From: Pseudomonas sp. PDM18
GTDB taxonomy: Bacteria > Pseudomonadota > Gammaproteobacteria > Pseudomonadales > Pseudomonadaceae
Assembly: GCF_014852585.1 (NCBI RefSeq)
Contig: NZ_JACVBX010000003.1
Location: 186,001-250,000 of the forward strand
Length of the DNA stretch: 64,000 bases
Direction of reading: 5' to 3'
Shown here: in pieces, positions 16,870 to 25,556 of the stretch
Numbering within the stretch: position 1 is the first letter of the stretch
How the letters are laid out: the number at the start of each line of letters is the position of its first letter
The notes under the pieces: model-generated
Database searches by the model: none
Told to the model about the DNA's origin: nothing
The model's input: the letters and a program-made list of their open reading frames with translations, nothing else
Program-made: the position numbers and the translations under genes

Positions 16870-17664
16870 ATGAGTTTCGTCCTGCGTCGCACCGAAGAAA
16901 TCAACGTCGAAGACCTCACCGGCCAGCTTGCCGATGACCCGCGACAGACCGCCCGCCTGATCGTGACCGGCGCCCGCGAGGGTGACCTCGAAGCCCAGGC
17001 ATTGCTTGGTCAGATCCTCCTCGACGGCCACGGCATCAAGCAGGATGTCGACCTCGCCCTGACCTGGTTCGGCATTGCCGCCGAGCGCGGCCACGCCATG
17101 GCGCGCAACATGCTCGGCCGCTGCCTGGAGCATGGTTGGGGCTGCGCGAAGGACGAGGCCGGCGCCGCCCGTCATTACGCCATCGCTGCGCAGCAGAAAC
17201 TCGATTGGGCGATGTACAACCTCGCCAACCTGCTCTCCACCGGCCGTGGCGTGGAACGCGACGACGCCCGCGCACTGGCGCTGTACCAGAGCGCAGCGAC
17301 GCTGGGTCACGCCAAGTCGATGAACCTGGTCGGGCGCTTCCACGAGGAGGGCCTGGTGGTGCCGCGCGACCTAGAGACGGCGCGCCAGTGGTACCGTCGA
17401 TCGGCCGAGGCCGGCGACTTCCGTGGTCAGTTCAGCCACGCTTCGGTGCTCGCCGAGCGCGGCGACCTGCCAGCCGCGCGCATCTGGCTGGAACGCGCGC
17501 TGGAAGGCGGCAACCTCAACTTCCTGCGCGTGGCCCGCCACCAACTCGCCGCCTCCATGCCGCCGCGCCTACGCGAGCTGACCCTGGCCTACTTCCAGCG
17601 CGCCGCCGAACTGGGCGACGAGTCGGACCTGCGTCACCTCGCCGAGCAGATGGGCGTCGCCTGA
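16870..17664 (+). CDS. Sel1/TPR-like repeat protein
   Basis: 264 residues made largely of Sel1-type helical repeats of about 36 residues (for example EAQALLGQILLDGHGIKQD, HAMARNMLGRCLEHGWGCAKD, WAMYNLANLLSTGRGVERD, KSMNLVGRFHEEG). Such repeats bind proteins. No signal peptide is seen, so it is probably cytoplasmic. It follows piuC by 6 bases and is likely co-transcribed and iron-regulated with it, as PA4515–PA4516 in PAO1 (from memory). The partner is unknown. Confidence 0.88.
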   Translation: MSFVLRRTEEINVEDLTGQLADDPRQTARLIVTGAREGDLEAQALLGQILLDGHGIKQDVDLALTWFGIAAERGHAMARNMLGRCLEHGWGCAKDEAGAARHYAIAAQQKLDWAMYNLANLLSTGRGVERDDARALALYQSAATLGHAKSMNLVGRFHEEGLVVPRDLETARQWYRRSAEAGDFRGQFSHASVLAERGDLPAARIWLERALEGGNLNFLRVARHQLAASMPPRLRELTLAYFQRAAELGDESDLRHLAEQMGVA

Positions 17665-17761
17665 CGCCCCTTGACGTAATTTTCACGCCCGCTTTGCTAG
17701 CTTCGCCGGCTACCCTGGCTGCCGGAGTGTTCGGCAGCCGCCACGTAACGACGAGGCGCAA

Positions 17762-19561
17762 GTGTCGAACACCACATCCCCCGTAGCGCGCAAACGCGTG
17801 GACTGGGCCGCCCTGGGCTGGCTCCTGCTGTTCTTCTGGTATTTCTCCGGCGTTACCCAGGCGCTGATCCTGTTCAGCGGCACCACCGGCTTTGCCGGTT
17901 TCCGCGACGCATTCTTCCTCAGCAGCCTGTGGCTCGCACCGCCGCTGCTGCTGCCGCGCTTCACCAAGGGTATCGCCGCCGTCATCGGCCTGGTGCTCTG
18001 GGGCGCCTCGCTGGTGGGCCTGAGCTACTTCGGCATCTACAAGCAGGAGTTCTCGCAGAGCGTCATCTTCGTGATGTTCGAGTCGAACACCGCCGAAGCC
18101 GGCGAGTACTTCAGCCAGTACTTCAGCCTCTGGCTGTGCCTGGCGCTGCTGGCCTACAGCGTGGTCGCCGTGGTGCTGTGGAAGCGCATTCGCCCGATCA
18201 GCATGCCGGCCTATGCCCGCGTGCCGCTGGCCGTGCTGCTGGTCGTGCTGAACCTGTTCTACCCCTTCTACAAGCAGATGGTCACCCAGGAGCGTACCTT
18301 CGCTCAGGCGCTGGAAAAGGTGCAGTCGCGCATGGAGCCGGCGGTGCCGTGGCAACTGGTGGTGGGCTACGTCCAGTACCGCCAGCAGCTGGACAATATG
18401 CAGAAGCTGCTGCAACAGAACGCCTCCCTGCCGCCCCTGCAGAACCTCAAGGACAGCAGCGGCGACGAACCGCGCACCCTGGTGCTGGTGCTGGGCGAAT
18501 CCACCACCCGACAGCACATGCACCTGTACGGCTACGGCCGCGACACCACGCCGAACCTCGACGCCCTCGCGGCCAGCGGCCAGGGCCTGACGGTATTCCA
18601 GAACGTGGTCGCGCCGCGTCCCTACACCATCGAGGTGATGCAGCAGATCCTCACCTTCGGCGATGAGCAGAACCCGGACAAGTTCCTCACCGATCCGTCG
18701 CTGATCAACCTGATGAAACAGGCGGGCTACAAGACCTTCTGGATCACCAACCAGCAGACGATGACCAAGCGCAACACCATGCTCACCACCTTCTCGCAGC
18801 AGACGGACGAGCCGGTGTACCTGAACAACCAGCGCAACCAGAACGCCAGCCAGTACGACGGCGTGGTACTGGCGCCGTTCGAGAAGGCCCTCCAGGACCC
18901 GGCGCAGAAGAAGTTCATCGTGATCCACCTGCTGGGCACGCACATGGACTACCGCTACCGCTACCCGGACGAGTTCGCCTACTTCAAGGACCGCCAGGGC
19001 GTGCCCTCGGCGCTGTCGGATGACCAGGTGGAAACCTACAACTTCTACGACAACGCGGTGCGCTACAACGACTTCGTGGTGTCGAGCCTGATCAAGCGTT
19101 ACTCCGAGTCCAACGCCAACGGCTTCATGGTCTACCTTTCCGACCACGGCGAGGACGTCTACAGCTCGGGCAACCACGACCGCCTGGGCCGCAACGAAAT
19201 GGCCCCGACCCGGCCGATGTACACCATCCCATTCATGGTCTGGACCGCGCCAAGCTGGCAGGCCGAGCACCCGCGCGACCTGAAGGCGGTGGCGGATCGC
19301 GCCTACAGCAGCTCACACCTGATCCATACCCTGTCCGACCTAGCCGGCCTGAGCTACGACCGTTACGAGCCGGCAAAGAGCCTGGTGAGCCCGCAGTTCG
19401 CCGTTGCCCCGCGCTGGATCGGCGACCCGTACAAGAAGGACGGCCTGCACGAGTTCGACCAGCTGCCGCAGGACCAGCCCGCGCCGCAGGAAATCGCCAA
19501 AGATGCCAACGCCCCGGCCACAGCCCAGGCACCGGAGCAGATGAAACCCAAGGAGGGTTGA
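17762..19561 (+). CDS. Phosphoethanolamine transferase (EptA/CptA-like)
   Basis: 599-residue inner-membrane enzyme of the sulfatase-fold phosphoethanolamine transferase family, which decorates lipid A or LPS core with phosphoethanolamine. Five membrane segments occupy about residues 15-170, followed by the periplasmic catalytic domain. It contains VLVLGESTTRQHMHLYGYGRDTTPNL, with the metal-binding Glu and the Thr nucleophile, then LLGTHMDYRYRYP and LSDHGEDV with further metal ligands. The GTG start at 17762 follows GAGG; there is no better in-frame ATG. It corresponds to PA4517. Whether the target is lipid A or core cannot be decided here. The C-terminal tail is Pro/Ala/Gln-rich. Confidence 0.9.
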   Translation: MSNTTSPVARKRVDWAALGWLLLFFWYFSGVTQALILFSGTTGFAGFRDAFFLSSLWLAPPLLLPRFTKGIAAVIGLVLWGASLVGLSYFGIYKQEFSQSVIFVMFESNTAEAGEYFSQYFSLWLCLALLAYSVVAVVLWKRIRPISMPAYARVPLAVLLVVLNLFYPFYKQMVTQERTFAQALEKVQSRMEPAVPWQLVVGYVQYRQQLDNMQKLLQQNASLPPLQNLKDSSGDEPRTLVLVLGESTTRQHMHLYGYGRDTTPNLDALAASGQGLTVFQNVVAPRPYTIEVMQQILTFGDEQNPDKFLTDPSLINLMKQAGYKTFWITNQQTMTKRNTMLTTFSQQTDEPVYLNNQRNQNASQYDGVVLAPFEKALQDPAQKKFIVIHLLGTHMDYRYRYPDEFAYFKDRQGVPSALSDDQVETYNFYDNAVRYNDFVVSSLIKRYSESNANGFMVYLSDHGEDVYSSGNHDRLGRNEMAPTRPMYTIPFMVWTAPSWQAEHPRDLKAVADRAYSSSHLIHTLSDLAGLSYDRYEPAKSLVSPQFAVAPRWIGDPYKKDGLHEFDQLPQDQPAPQEIAKDANAPATAQAPEQMKPKEG

Positions 19562-19576
19562 GGCTCCCGTGATGCC

Positions 19577-19607
19577 ATGAAACGCCCCGCCCCTGCGGGG
19601 CGTTTTT
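19577..19607 (+). terminator. Terminator after the pEtN transferase gene
   Basis: AAACGCCCCGC, short loop, GCGGGGCG and TTTTTCATT, starting 15 bases after the stop: a classical Rho-independent terminator. Confidence 0.88.
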
Positions 19608-19640
19608 CATTGTGCCTATCGAGAATGAGCGTGGCTTTTT

Positions 19641-19710
19641 GTAGGAGCGAGCTTGCTCGCGAATCCACCGACCTGCAGGGCATGCTGTTCGCGAGCGAGC
19701 TCGCTCCTAC
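19641..19710. repeat. REP doublet (BIME-like)
   Basis: Two inverted copies: GTAGGAGCGAGCTTGCTCGC at 19641-19660 and its inverted form ending CTCGCTCCTAC at 19710, separated by about 30 bases. This is the common Pseudomonas REP family. Confidence 0.88.
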
Positions 19711-19752
19711 AGGTTGCGTTTCGCTTTGCTCTGACCCGATGGCTCAGTTTGC

Positions 19753-19825
19753 AGGGCGCATAACGCGCCAGCGTTATCCGCCGCTCAGGCAGCGGCGAAT
19801 AACCTGTTCCAGGTTATTCGCCCTA
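19753..19825. repeat. Composite repeat with three consecutive hairpins
   Basis: Between AGGGCG at the left end and CGCCCTAC at the right end lie three perfect palindromes: ATAACG/CGTTAT (19760-19777), CCGCT/AGCGG (19781-19795) and AATAACCTG/CAGGTTATT (19798-19818). It differs from the REP family nearby and looks like a second dispersed Pseudomonas repeat. Confidence 0.6.
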
Positions 19826-19847
19826 CGAAAAGCGCCGCCGGCAGATA

Positions 19848-19878
19848 AAGAAAAGCCCCGCATCAGCGGGGCTCTTTC
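19848..19878 (-). terminator. Terminator after speC
   Basis: AGCCCCGC-ATCA-GCGGGGCT stem on the minus strand followed by TTTTCTTTAT, 15-40 bases beyond the speC stop. Confidence 0.85.
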
Positions 19879-19891
19879 AGCACAGCGAGGC

Positions 19892-21055
19892 TTACAGGTA
19901 GAAGGACTTCAGCGGCGGGAAGCCGTTGAATTCCACCGCGCTGTAGCTGGTGGTGTAGGCGCCGGTGGACAGCCAGTACAGGCGGTCGCCAGCGGCCAGG
20001 TTCAGCGGCAGGCCGTACTTGTAGTGCTCGTACATGATGTCCGCGCTGTCGCAGGTCGGGCCGGCGATCACCACTTCTTCCAGCTCGCCCGCCTTCTCCA
20101 CGTGGATCGGGAACTTGATGGACTCGTCCATGGTTTCGATCAGGCCGGAGAACTTGCCTACGTCGGTGAACACCCAGCGCTCGACCGCGGTACGCGACTT
20201 GCGCGCCACCAGCACGACTTCGCTGACCAGGATGCCGGCGTTGGCGATCAGCGAGCGGCCCGGCTCCAGGATGATTTCCGGCAGCTCGTCGCCGAAGTCT
20301 TCCTTGAGGAAGCGGATGATCTCTTCCGCGTAGGTTTCCAGGCTGTTGGTCTTGGCGATGTAGTTGGCCGGGAAGCCGCCGCCCATGTTGATCAGTTTCA
20401 GCTCGATGCCGTCTTCCTCCTTCAGGCGCTCGAAGATGACCTTGACCTTGGCAATCGCTGCGTCCCACACGCCGATGTCGCGCTGCTGCGACCCCACGTG
20501 GAAGGACACACCGTAGGGCACCAGACCCAGGTCGCGGGCCAGCACCAGCAGGTCCATGGCCATGTCGGACTGGCAGCCGAACTTGCGCGACAGCGGCCAG
20601 TCAGCCGAGGTGGAGCCCTCAGTGAGGATGCGCACGTAGACCTTGGAGCCCGGCGCGGCCTTGGCGATGTTGCGCAGGTCGGCTTCGGAGTCGGTGGCGA
20701 ACAGGCGCACGCCCTTCTCGTAGAAGTAACGAATGTCGCGGGCTTTCTTGATGGTGTTGCCGTAGCTGATCTGCTCGGCGCGCACGCCGGTCTTCATCAC
20801 CTTGTCCAGCTCGTAAATGGAGGCGATGTCGAAGTTCGAACCCTTGTCGCGCAGCAGCTCGGTGATTTCGGTGGCCGGGTTGGCCTTCACCGCGTAGTAG
20901 ATCTTGGCGAACGGGAAGCAGCCGGTCAGTTGGTCGTAAGCGTCGGCGATGGTCTGCTTGTCGATGACAACGAAGGGGGTTTCCTGCTTGTCGGCAAACG
21001 CCTTCATTCGCTGGAAGGTTTCGGGGGCGAAGTAATCCTCGACCTTGATGGACAT
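19892..21055 (-). CDS. speC: Ornithine decarboxylase SpeC
   Basis: 387-residue cytoplasmic PLP enzyme of the alanine-racemase-fold (eukaryotic-type) decarboxylases. It converts ornithine to putrescine, the first polyamine step. The PLP lysine is in KIYYAVKANP (about residue 53), the phosphate-binding loop in EPGRSLIANAG, and the dimer-contributed catalytic cysteine in GPTCDSADIMYEHY (about residue 335). Length is standard for the short bacterial form (PA4519). It is monocistronic, bounded by its own terminator and a 550-bp upstream gap. Confidence 0.94.
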   Translation of the reverse strand: MSIKVEDYFAPETFQRMKAFADKQETPFVVIDKQTIADAYDQLTGCFPFAKIYYAVKANPATEITELLRDKGSNFDIASIYELDKVMKTGVRAEQISYGNTIKKARDIRYFYEKGVRLFATDSEADLRNIAKAAPGSKVYVRILTEGSTSADWPLSRKFGCQSDMAMDLLVLARDLGLVPYGVSFHVGSQQRDIGVWDAAIAKVKVIFERLKEEDGIELKLINMGGGFPANYIAKTNSLETYAEEIIRFLKEDFGDELPEIILEPGRSLIANAGILVSEVVLVARKSRTAVERWVFTDVGKFSGLIETMDESIKFPIHVEKAGELEEVVIAGPTCDSADIMYEHYKYGLPLNLAAGDRLYWLSTGAYTTSYSAVEFNGFPPLKSFYL

Positions 21056-21608
21056 GGTTGGGACTCCAAATGGCAGAACAGGTTATTCGTAGGGGTGAAG
21101 CTGAACGTCGAATCCGTTTCCCCACTTTGGTTCGCCTACTTCCCAAGGCATGTCGCCGAGTATCACCGGTACCGGTCAATGGCGCCGGTGCCTCTCGTCG
21201 TCAGTACTTGAGCCGGATGGATCGTTTCCAGCATGGACGTTCGGGCGCGAACTTTAGGACCTGAAGTTCGTGAGTTCAACCCTGAATTGCCGCTTTTTTA
21301 CATCCCTTTGTCGCACTGCCGGTTGACTGTTTCGGATACTCAACAAAATGCACGGAATACCGCACAGAACGGGGCTTTCGACGCGTTTCTGCATCATCGG
21401 CCTACTGAGTTAACGACCGGTGACAGAGGGGGGAGTTCAGCGTTTCGGGATGGGTGGCGCGGGAGGTGATTTCGTGAGGAGTGCAGTGGGGAAAATCGGA
21501 GCTGGGTGTGAGCTGGGTGTGCCCTCTCCTTGAAGGGAGAGGGCAGCCATCCGCAGCGAAATCAGCATTCGCACCGAAGAATCAGACGCCCAACCTTCAC
21601 CTGTAAAG
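21056..21608. other. 553-bp gap between speC and the ABC operon
   Basis: Upstream region of speC. No convincing gene is seen: the short open frames lack ribosome sites and family features. The middle (about 21240-21380) is more AT-rich than the flanks and probably holds the speC promoter, though no clear -35/-10 pair was identified. An 11-base unit AGCTGGGTGTG occurs twice in tandem at 21500-21521, next to a palindrome at 21521. Confidence 0.6.
21521..21544. repeat. Palindrome downstream of the ABC operon
   Basis: GCCCTCTCC-TTGAAG-GGAGAGGGC, about 65 bases past the ATPase stop. It may be a transcription end signal or a dispersed Pseudomonas palindrome; no T-run follows on either strand. Confidence 0.45.
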
Positions 21609-22775
21609 TCAGGAAGCCTGAGCAACCTCCGCCGGCGACACGATGTTGGTCTTGCGCCCACGCGAGCGCCCCGAGCTCAGGTAATCGGCGATCGACTCCT
21701 GCGTCACCTCGCCGAGGAACTGCCCTTCGGCATCCAGTACAGGCAGCCAGGAGCTGTTGAACTCGTACATGCGCGACAACAGGATGCGCAGGTGCTCGTC
21801 ATGGCTGGCCGTCACGCGGAATTCATTTAGGAAGTTGCCGCATACTCCGTCCTGGCGACGCAGCTCCTTGCGGCGCACGTAACCCAGGCCCTTGCCGTTG
21901 GCATCCACCACCACCAGGTAACGTCGGTCGTCCTCCTCCATCCTCTCCAGCGCTTCGGCCACCGGCGTGTCCGGGCTGGCGGTGACGATGCTGCTGTCGG
22001 CCGCATCCTCGGCGCGCACCAGCAACAGGCGCTTCAAGGTACTGTCCTGGCCGGTGAAGGCGCTGACGAACTCGTCCGCCGGGTGCGCCAGCAAGGTGTC
22101 CGGATGGTCGAACTGGAGCAGGCGGCCACTCTTGAATACCGCCACCTTGTCGCCCAGCTTGATCGCCTCGTCGATGTCGTGGCTGACCATGATCACGGTC
22201 ATGCCCAGCTTGCGCTGCAGTTCGAAGAACTCGTTCTGGATCGACTCGCGGTTGATCGGGTCCACCGCACCGAAGGGCTCATCCATCAGCAGCAAGGGCG
22301 CATCCGCCGCCAGTGCACGGATCACGCCGATCCGCTGCTGCTGGCCGCCGGACAGCTCGCGCGGGTAGCGCGACAGGTACTGCTTGGGCTCGAGCTTGAC
22401 CATGGACATCAACTCGCGCGCCTTGTCCTTGCACTTCTGCTTGTCCCAGCCGAGCAGCCGCGGCACGACCATGATGTTTTCCTCGATGGTCATGTTGGGG
22501 AACAGGCCGATCTGCTGGATCACGTAGCCGATCTGCCGGCGCAGGGTCACCTCGTCCAGTTCGGCGGTGTCCTGGCCATCGATCAGCACGCGCCCGGAGG
22601 TGGGCTGGATGATGCGGTTGATCATCTTCAGCGTGGTGGTCTTGCCGCAACCGGAGGGGCCGAGGAACACGCAGATCTCGCCCTTCTCCACGGTCAGGCT
22701 GACCTTGTCCACGGCGCGGAACTCCTTGCCATCCTTGAGGGTGAAGGTCTTGGTCAGTTGGTCGAGTTCGATCAT
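21609..22775 (-). CDS. Osmoprotectant-type ABC transporter ATP-binding protein with CBS domains
   Basis: 388-residue cytoplasmic ATPase of the OpuCA/ProV class. Walker A GPSGCGKTT, Q-loop YVIQQIGLFPN, signature LSGGQQQRIGVIRAL, Walker B LLLMDEPFGAVDP and switch His in VSHDIDEA. Two CBS domains follow (about 255-375), which in this class sense ionic strength and gate quaternary amine uptake. The start at 22775 has AGGAGA upstream; extension to 22832 is only open frame. It is the last gene of a four-gene minus-strand operon with two permeases and a binding protein, so the substrate is likely choline, betaine or a related compound. Confidence 0.92.
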   Translation of the reverse strand: MIELDQLTKTFTLKDGKEFRAVDKVSLTVEKGEICVFLGPSGCGKTTTLKMINRIIQPTSGRVLIDGQDTAELDEVTLRRQIGYVIQQIGLFPNMTIEENIMVVPRLLGWDKQKCKDKARELMSMVKLEPKQYLSRYPRELSGGQQQRIGVIRALAADAPLLLMDEPFGAVDPINRESIQNEFFELQRKLGMTVIMVSHDIDEAIKLGDKVAVFKSGRLLQFDHPDTLLAHPADEFVSAFTGQDSTLKRLLLVRAEDAADSSIVTASPDTPVAEALERMEEDDRRYLVVVDANGKGLGYVRRKELRRQDGVCGNFLNEFRVTASHDEHLRILLSRMYEFNSSWLPVLDAEGQFLGEVTQESIADYLSSGRSRGRKTNIVSPAEVAQAS

Positions 22776-22777
22776 GT

Positions 22778-23443
22778 TCAGTCTCCTGTCTGCGGGCGCA
22801 GGCCCTTCGGGGTGAGCGCACGCTGCAGCCATTGCAGCAGCAGGTCGGCGGCGATGGCCAAGAGGCTCACCAGCACCGCGCCGACCACCAGCATGGGCAT
22901 GTTGGATTGGCTGATGGAATTGAGGATGAGGACGCCCAGGCCACCGGCGCCGATCACCGCGGCGATGGTCATCACGCCGATGTTCATCACCACGGCGGTG
23001 CGCACGCCGGCGAGGATTACCGGTACGGCGATGGGGATGTCGACCATCCGCAGGCGCTGCCAGAAGGTCATGCCGATGCCCTTGCCGGCTTCGCGAATGC
23101 CGGGCTCGACATTGGTCAGGGCGAGGTAGGTGTTGCGCAGGATCGGCAGCAGCGAATAGAGGAACACCGCGGTGATCGCCGGCAGCGGGCCGAGGCCCTG
23201 GCCGATCTTCGAGTAGAGCGGCAGCATCAGGCCGAACAGCGCGATGGACGGGATGGTCAGCACCACGGTGGCGGCACCCTGCAGCGGCCCGGCGAGCCAG
23301 CGGAAGCGTGTCATCAGCACGCCCAGCGGCACACCAACGATGATCGCCAGGCCCACGGCGATGGACACCAGCATCAGGTGCTGCAGCGTCAGTTGTCCGA
23401 CCTGGGTCCAGTCCAGCCGGGAGATCACGGTCATGAAGTCCAT
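22778..23443 (-). CDS. Osmoprotectant-type ABC transporter permease
   Basis: 221-residue inner-membrane permease, OpuCB/YehW-like. About five membrane segments, with the EAA-type loop LTNVEPGIREAGKGIGMTFW in the centre and the GAGGLGVLILNSI segment typical of the family. The ATG lies one base after the stop of the binding-protein gene, and the ATPase starts two bases after its own stop, so these genes are tightly coupled. Confidence 0.9.
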   Translation of the reverse strand: MDFMTVISRLDWTQVGQLTLQHLMLVSIAVGLAIIVGVPLGVLMTRFRWLAGPLQGAATVVLTIPSIALFGLMLPLYSKIGQGLGPLPAITAVFLYSLLPILRNTYLALTNVEPGIREAGKGIGMTFWQRLRMVDIPIAVPVILAGVRTAVVMNIGVMTIAAVIGAGGLGVLILNSISQSNMPMLVVGAVLVSLLAIAADLLLQWLQRALTPKGLRPQTGD

Positions 23444-23444
23444 G

Positions 23445-24368
23445 TCAGTTTTCCTCCCCGACAGATTGGCCCTTGTCGCCCAGCAGCTTGTGCTCGCGCA
23501 GGAACCTCTGCGCCACGCGCTGCGGCGGTTCCTGTTCGATGTCTACCTGGGCGTTGAGCGCCTGCATGGTCTTGTCGTCGAGCAGGTCGGAGATGGGCTC
23601 GAACAGGGTCTTCAGCTCCGGGTGCTTTTCCAGCGCATCGGCGCGAAGCACCGGGGCGGCGTTGTAGAAGGGGAAGAAGTGCTTGTCGTCTTCCAGCACG
23701 CGCAGCTTGAAGTCCTTCAGGCGGCCGTCGGTGGTGTAGACGAGGCCGACGAACACCTGGCGATTCTTCAGCGCGGTGTAGACCAGCCCGGCATCCATCT
23801 GCCGCACGTCATCGCGGGTGAAGTGGAAGCCGTAAAGCTCGCTCATCGGTCCGAGACCGTCGGGGCGCCCGGCGAACTCCGGGTCCATGGCGAACAGGTG
23901 GGTCTGCTTCGCGCCCTGTTCCTTCATCACCCGCGCCAGGTCGCTGAGGGTGCGCACGCCGAGTTTCTCGGCCTGCTCCTCGGGCATCGCCAGGGCGTAG
24001 GTGTTGTTGAACGGTGCGGGCTTGGGCCAGACCAGGCCTTTCTTGCCGTCCAGCTCGCGGACCTTGGCCAGCGACTGCTGGGCATCGAGCTTGTCCTTGA
24101 CCTTGTTGTAGACAATCAGCGACGAGCCGGTGTACTCCCAGACCAGGTCAAGCTGGCCGCTCTGCTGGGCGCTGCGCGCCAGGGTGCTGCCCAGGCCGTT
24201 GGTGACCTTCACGTCGTAGCCCTTGCTCTGCAGGTACTGCGCGGTGATGGCGGTGAGGATGCGCTGTTCGGTGAACGGCTTGCCGCCGATGCGGATCACG
24301 TCGGCCGCGTGCGCCGTTCCCGTGGCGGCGGCGAGCAGCAGGCCCAGCGCGCCAAGCAGACGTTTCAT
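23445..24368 (-). CDS. Osmoprotectant-type ABC transporter substrate-binding protein
   Basis: 307-residue periplasmic protein with a clear signal peptide (MKRLLGALGLLLAAATGTAHA, cleavage before ADVIRIGG). The mature domain is of the OpuAC/YehZ quaternary-amine-binding type: IGGKPFTEQRIL, GLGSTLARSAQQSGQLDLVWEYTGSSL, and VYTTDGRLKDF. The start at 24368 follows AAAGGAG. An in-frame ATG ten codons earlier overlaps the preceding permease stop as ATGA and is an alternative start, but it would disrupt the signal peptide. Confidence 0.9.
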   Translation of the reverse strand: MKRLLGALGLLLAAATGTAHAADVIRIGGKPFTEQRILTAITAQYLQSKGYDVKVTNGLGSTLARSAQQSGQLDLVWEYTGSSLIVYNKVKDKLDAQQSLAKVRELDGKKGLVWPKPAPFNNTYALAMPEEQAEKLGVRTLSDLARVMKEQGAKQTHLFAMDPEFAGRPDGLGPMSELYGFHFTRDDVRQMDAGLVYTALKNRQVFVGLVYTTDGRLKDFKLRVLEDDKHFFPFYNAAPVLRADALEKHPELKTLFEPISDLLDDKTMQALNAQVDIEQEPPQRVAQRFLREHKLLGDKGQSVGEEN

Positions 24369-24394
24369 GCCGGCTCCTTTGAAATCCAGTCCCT

Positions 24395-25111
24395 TCATTG
24401 CGTCAGCCCCCGTTCCAGCAGGGTGCGGCTGAACAGCACCACCAGGCCATCGAGCACCAGCGCCAGCAACGCGGTGCACACAGCGCCGAGCAGAAGCTTG
24501 GACTGATCGTCCAGGGCAATGCCGGGGAAGATCAGGCTGCCCAGGCTGTTGGCGCCGATCAGGAAAGCCAGCGGCGCGGAACCGACGTTCAGCGCCAGGG
24601 CGATCCGTACACCGCCCATGATCAGCGGCACCGCGTTGGGCAACTCGACCCGCAGCAGCACCTGGCGCGGCGTCATGCCGATGCCGGTGGCCGCTTCCTT
24701 GAGCGAGGCCGGCACGGCGCGCAGACCTTCGTAGGTGTTGCGCACGATGGGCAGCAAGGAGGCGAGGAACAGCGCGAGGATCGCCGGGCCATTGCCGATC
24801 CCGACTATCGCCAGGGCGATGGCCAGCACAGCCAGCGGCGGGATGGTGTTGCCGACATTGAACACCTGCATCAGGCGTTCGGCCTGCCCCTGCAGGGCGG
24901 GCCGGCTGAGCAGGATGCCGGCGGGGATACCGACCGCGACGGCGGCCAGCATGGACACGAACACCAGGAACAGGTGCGCCTGCAGGTAGAACAGCAGGTC
25001 TTCGCGGTATTGCCACAAGGTGGCAGGGGTGATCCAGTGGATCAGCAAAGCCAGAACAACGACTGCAAGGCAGACGCCGAACAGGGCCTTGCCCGTGGTG
25101 GTTTTCACCAT
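24395..25111 (-). CDS. Osmoprotectant-type ABC transporter permease (first gene)
   Basis: 238-residue inner-membrane permease, OpuCD/YehY-like, first in the operon. There is an N-terminal membrane segment (about 10-27) ahead of the transport domain, EAA-type loop LRAVPASLKEAATGIGMTPRQ, and GANSLGSLIFPGIAL. Two different permeases in one operon indicate a heterodimeric membrane unit. The operon order permease–binding protein–permease–ATPase differs from the opuCABCD order with the ATPase first. Confidence 0.9.
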   Translation of the reverse strand: MVKTTTGKALFGVCLAVVVLALLIHWITPATLWQYREDLLFYLQAHLFLVFVSMLAAVAVGIPAGILLSRPALQGQAERLMQVFNVGNTIPPLAVLAIALAIVGIGNGPAILALFLASLLPIVRNTYEGLRAVPASLKEAATGIGMTPRQVLLRVELPNAVPLIMGGVRIALALNVGSAPLAFLIGANSLGSLIFPGIALDDQSKLLLGAVCTALLALVLDGLVVLFSRTLLERGLTQ

Positions 25112-25556
25112 GGTTGGGGAACTCCCTTCGGGTGCGCGGCGACTGGCATCGCCCCGCTCACTTGACGCTCGATCCCGTCCAGAAACCCATCTGGACCTCG
25201 ATTAAACGCGACGGGAATCAAGCACTTGCGAATGCGTTTGCGGATTACCGTCGCGAAGGGATGGACCCCCGTCCGTGTCCATCCGTTCAATAAAATTGCC
25301 ATCCTTGTGCCATCGCACGCTGGCGAAATCGGCGTCAGCCCCCATGGTCCGGGGGCTGCGGCCGACAATTTTTTTTTGAAAAAACCGTCGGTGCGGCTGA
25401 ACCATCGCCCCTCACAACTTGCCCAACGCCGAATGCGCCCGGCGAAGACGCACGGGGTTTCGCTCAGCGGTTATCATCGGGTTCCTTTCGCGTGCCCCCG
25501 ACCCATGGATAGGTCACTCGGGGCCGGCGTCTTGCCTACCACGGAGATCCTTCACC
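25112..25556. other. 445-bp divergent regulatory gap with several inverted repeats
   Basis: Region between the divergent permease operon and the Na+/H+ antiporter. No gene is convincing. It holds four inverted repeats: GTCCAGA/TCTGGAC (25177-25196), GGATGGAC/GTCCATCC (25259-25284), CAGCCCCC/GGGGGCTG (25336-25358) and a CCGAC/GTCGG structure with a T9/A6 core (25362-25391). These could form a structured leader RNA ahead of the antiporter or protein-binding sites; the sequence alone does not decide. Confidence 0.5.
25362..25391. repeat. AT-core inverted repeat
   Basis: CCGAC at 25362-25366 and GTCGG at 25387-25391 enclose nine T and six A, which can pair with each other. Long homopolymers are rare in this GC-rich DNA. 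It may act as a stem-loop, a bent DNA site or a terminator read on either strand. Confidence 0.5.

Noticed and set aside
17671..17703. Promoter for the pEtN transferase (TTGACG with TTGCTA or TAGCTT)
   Set aside because: The -35 hexamer is good but no acceptable -10 hexamer occurs at the right distance.
19641..19825. CRISPR array
   Set aside because: Repeats are inverted REP palindromes with only two copies and no regular spacers; no cas genes in the window.
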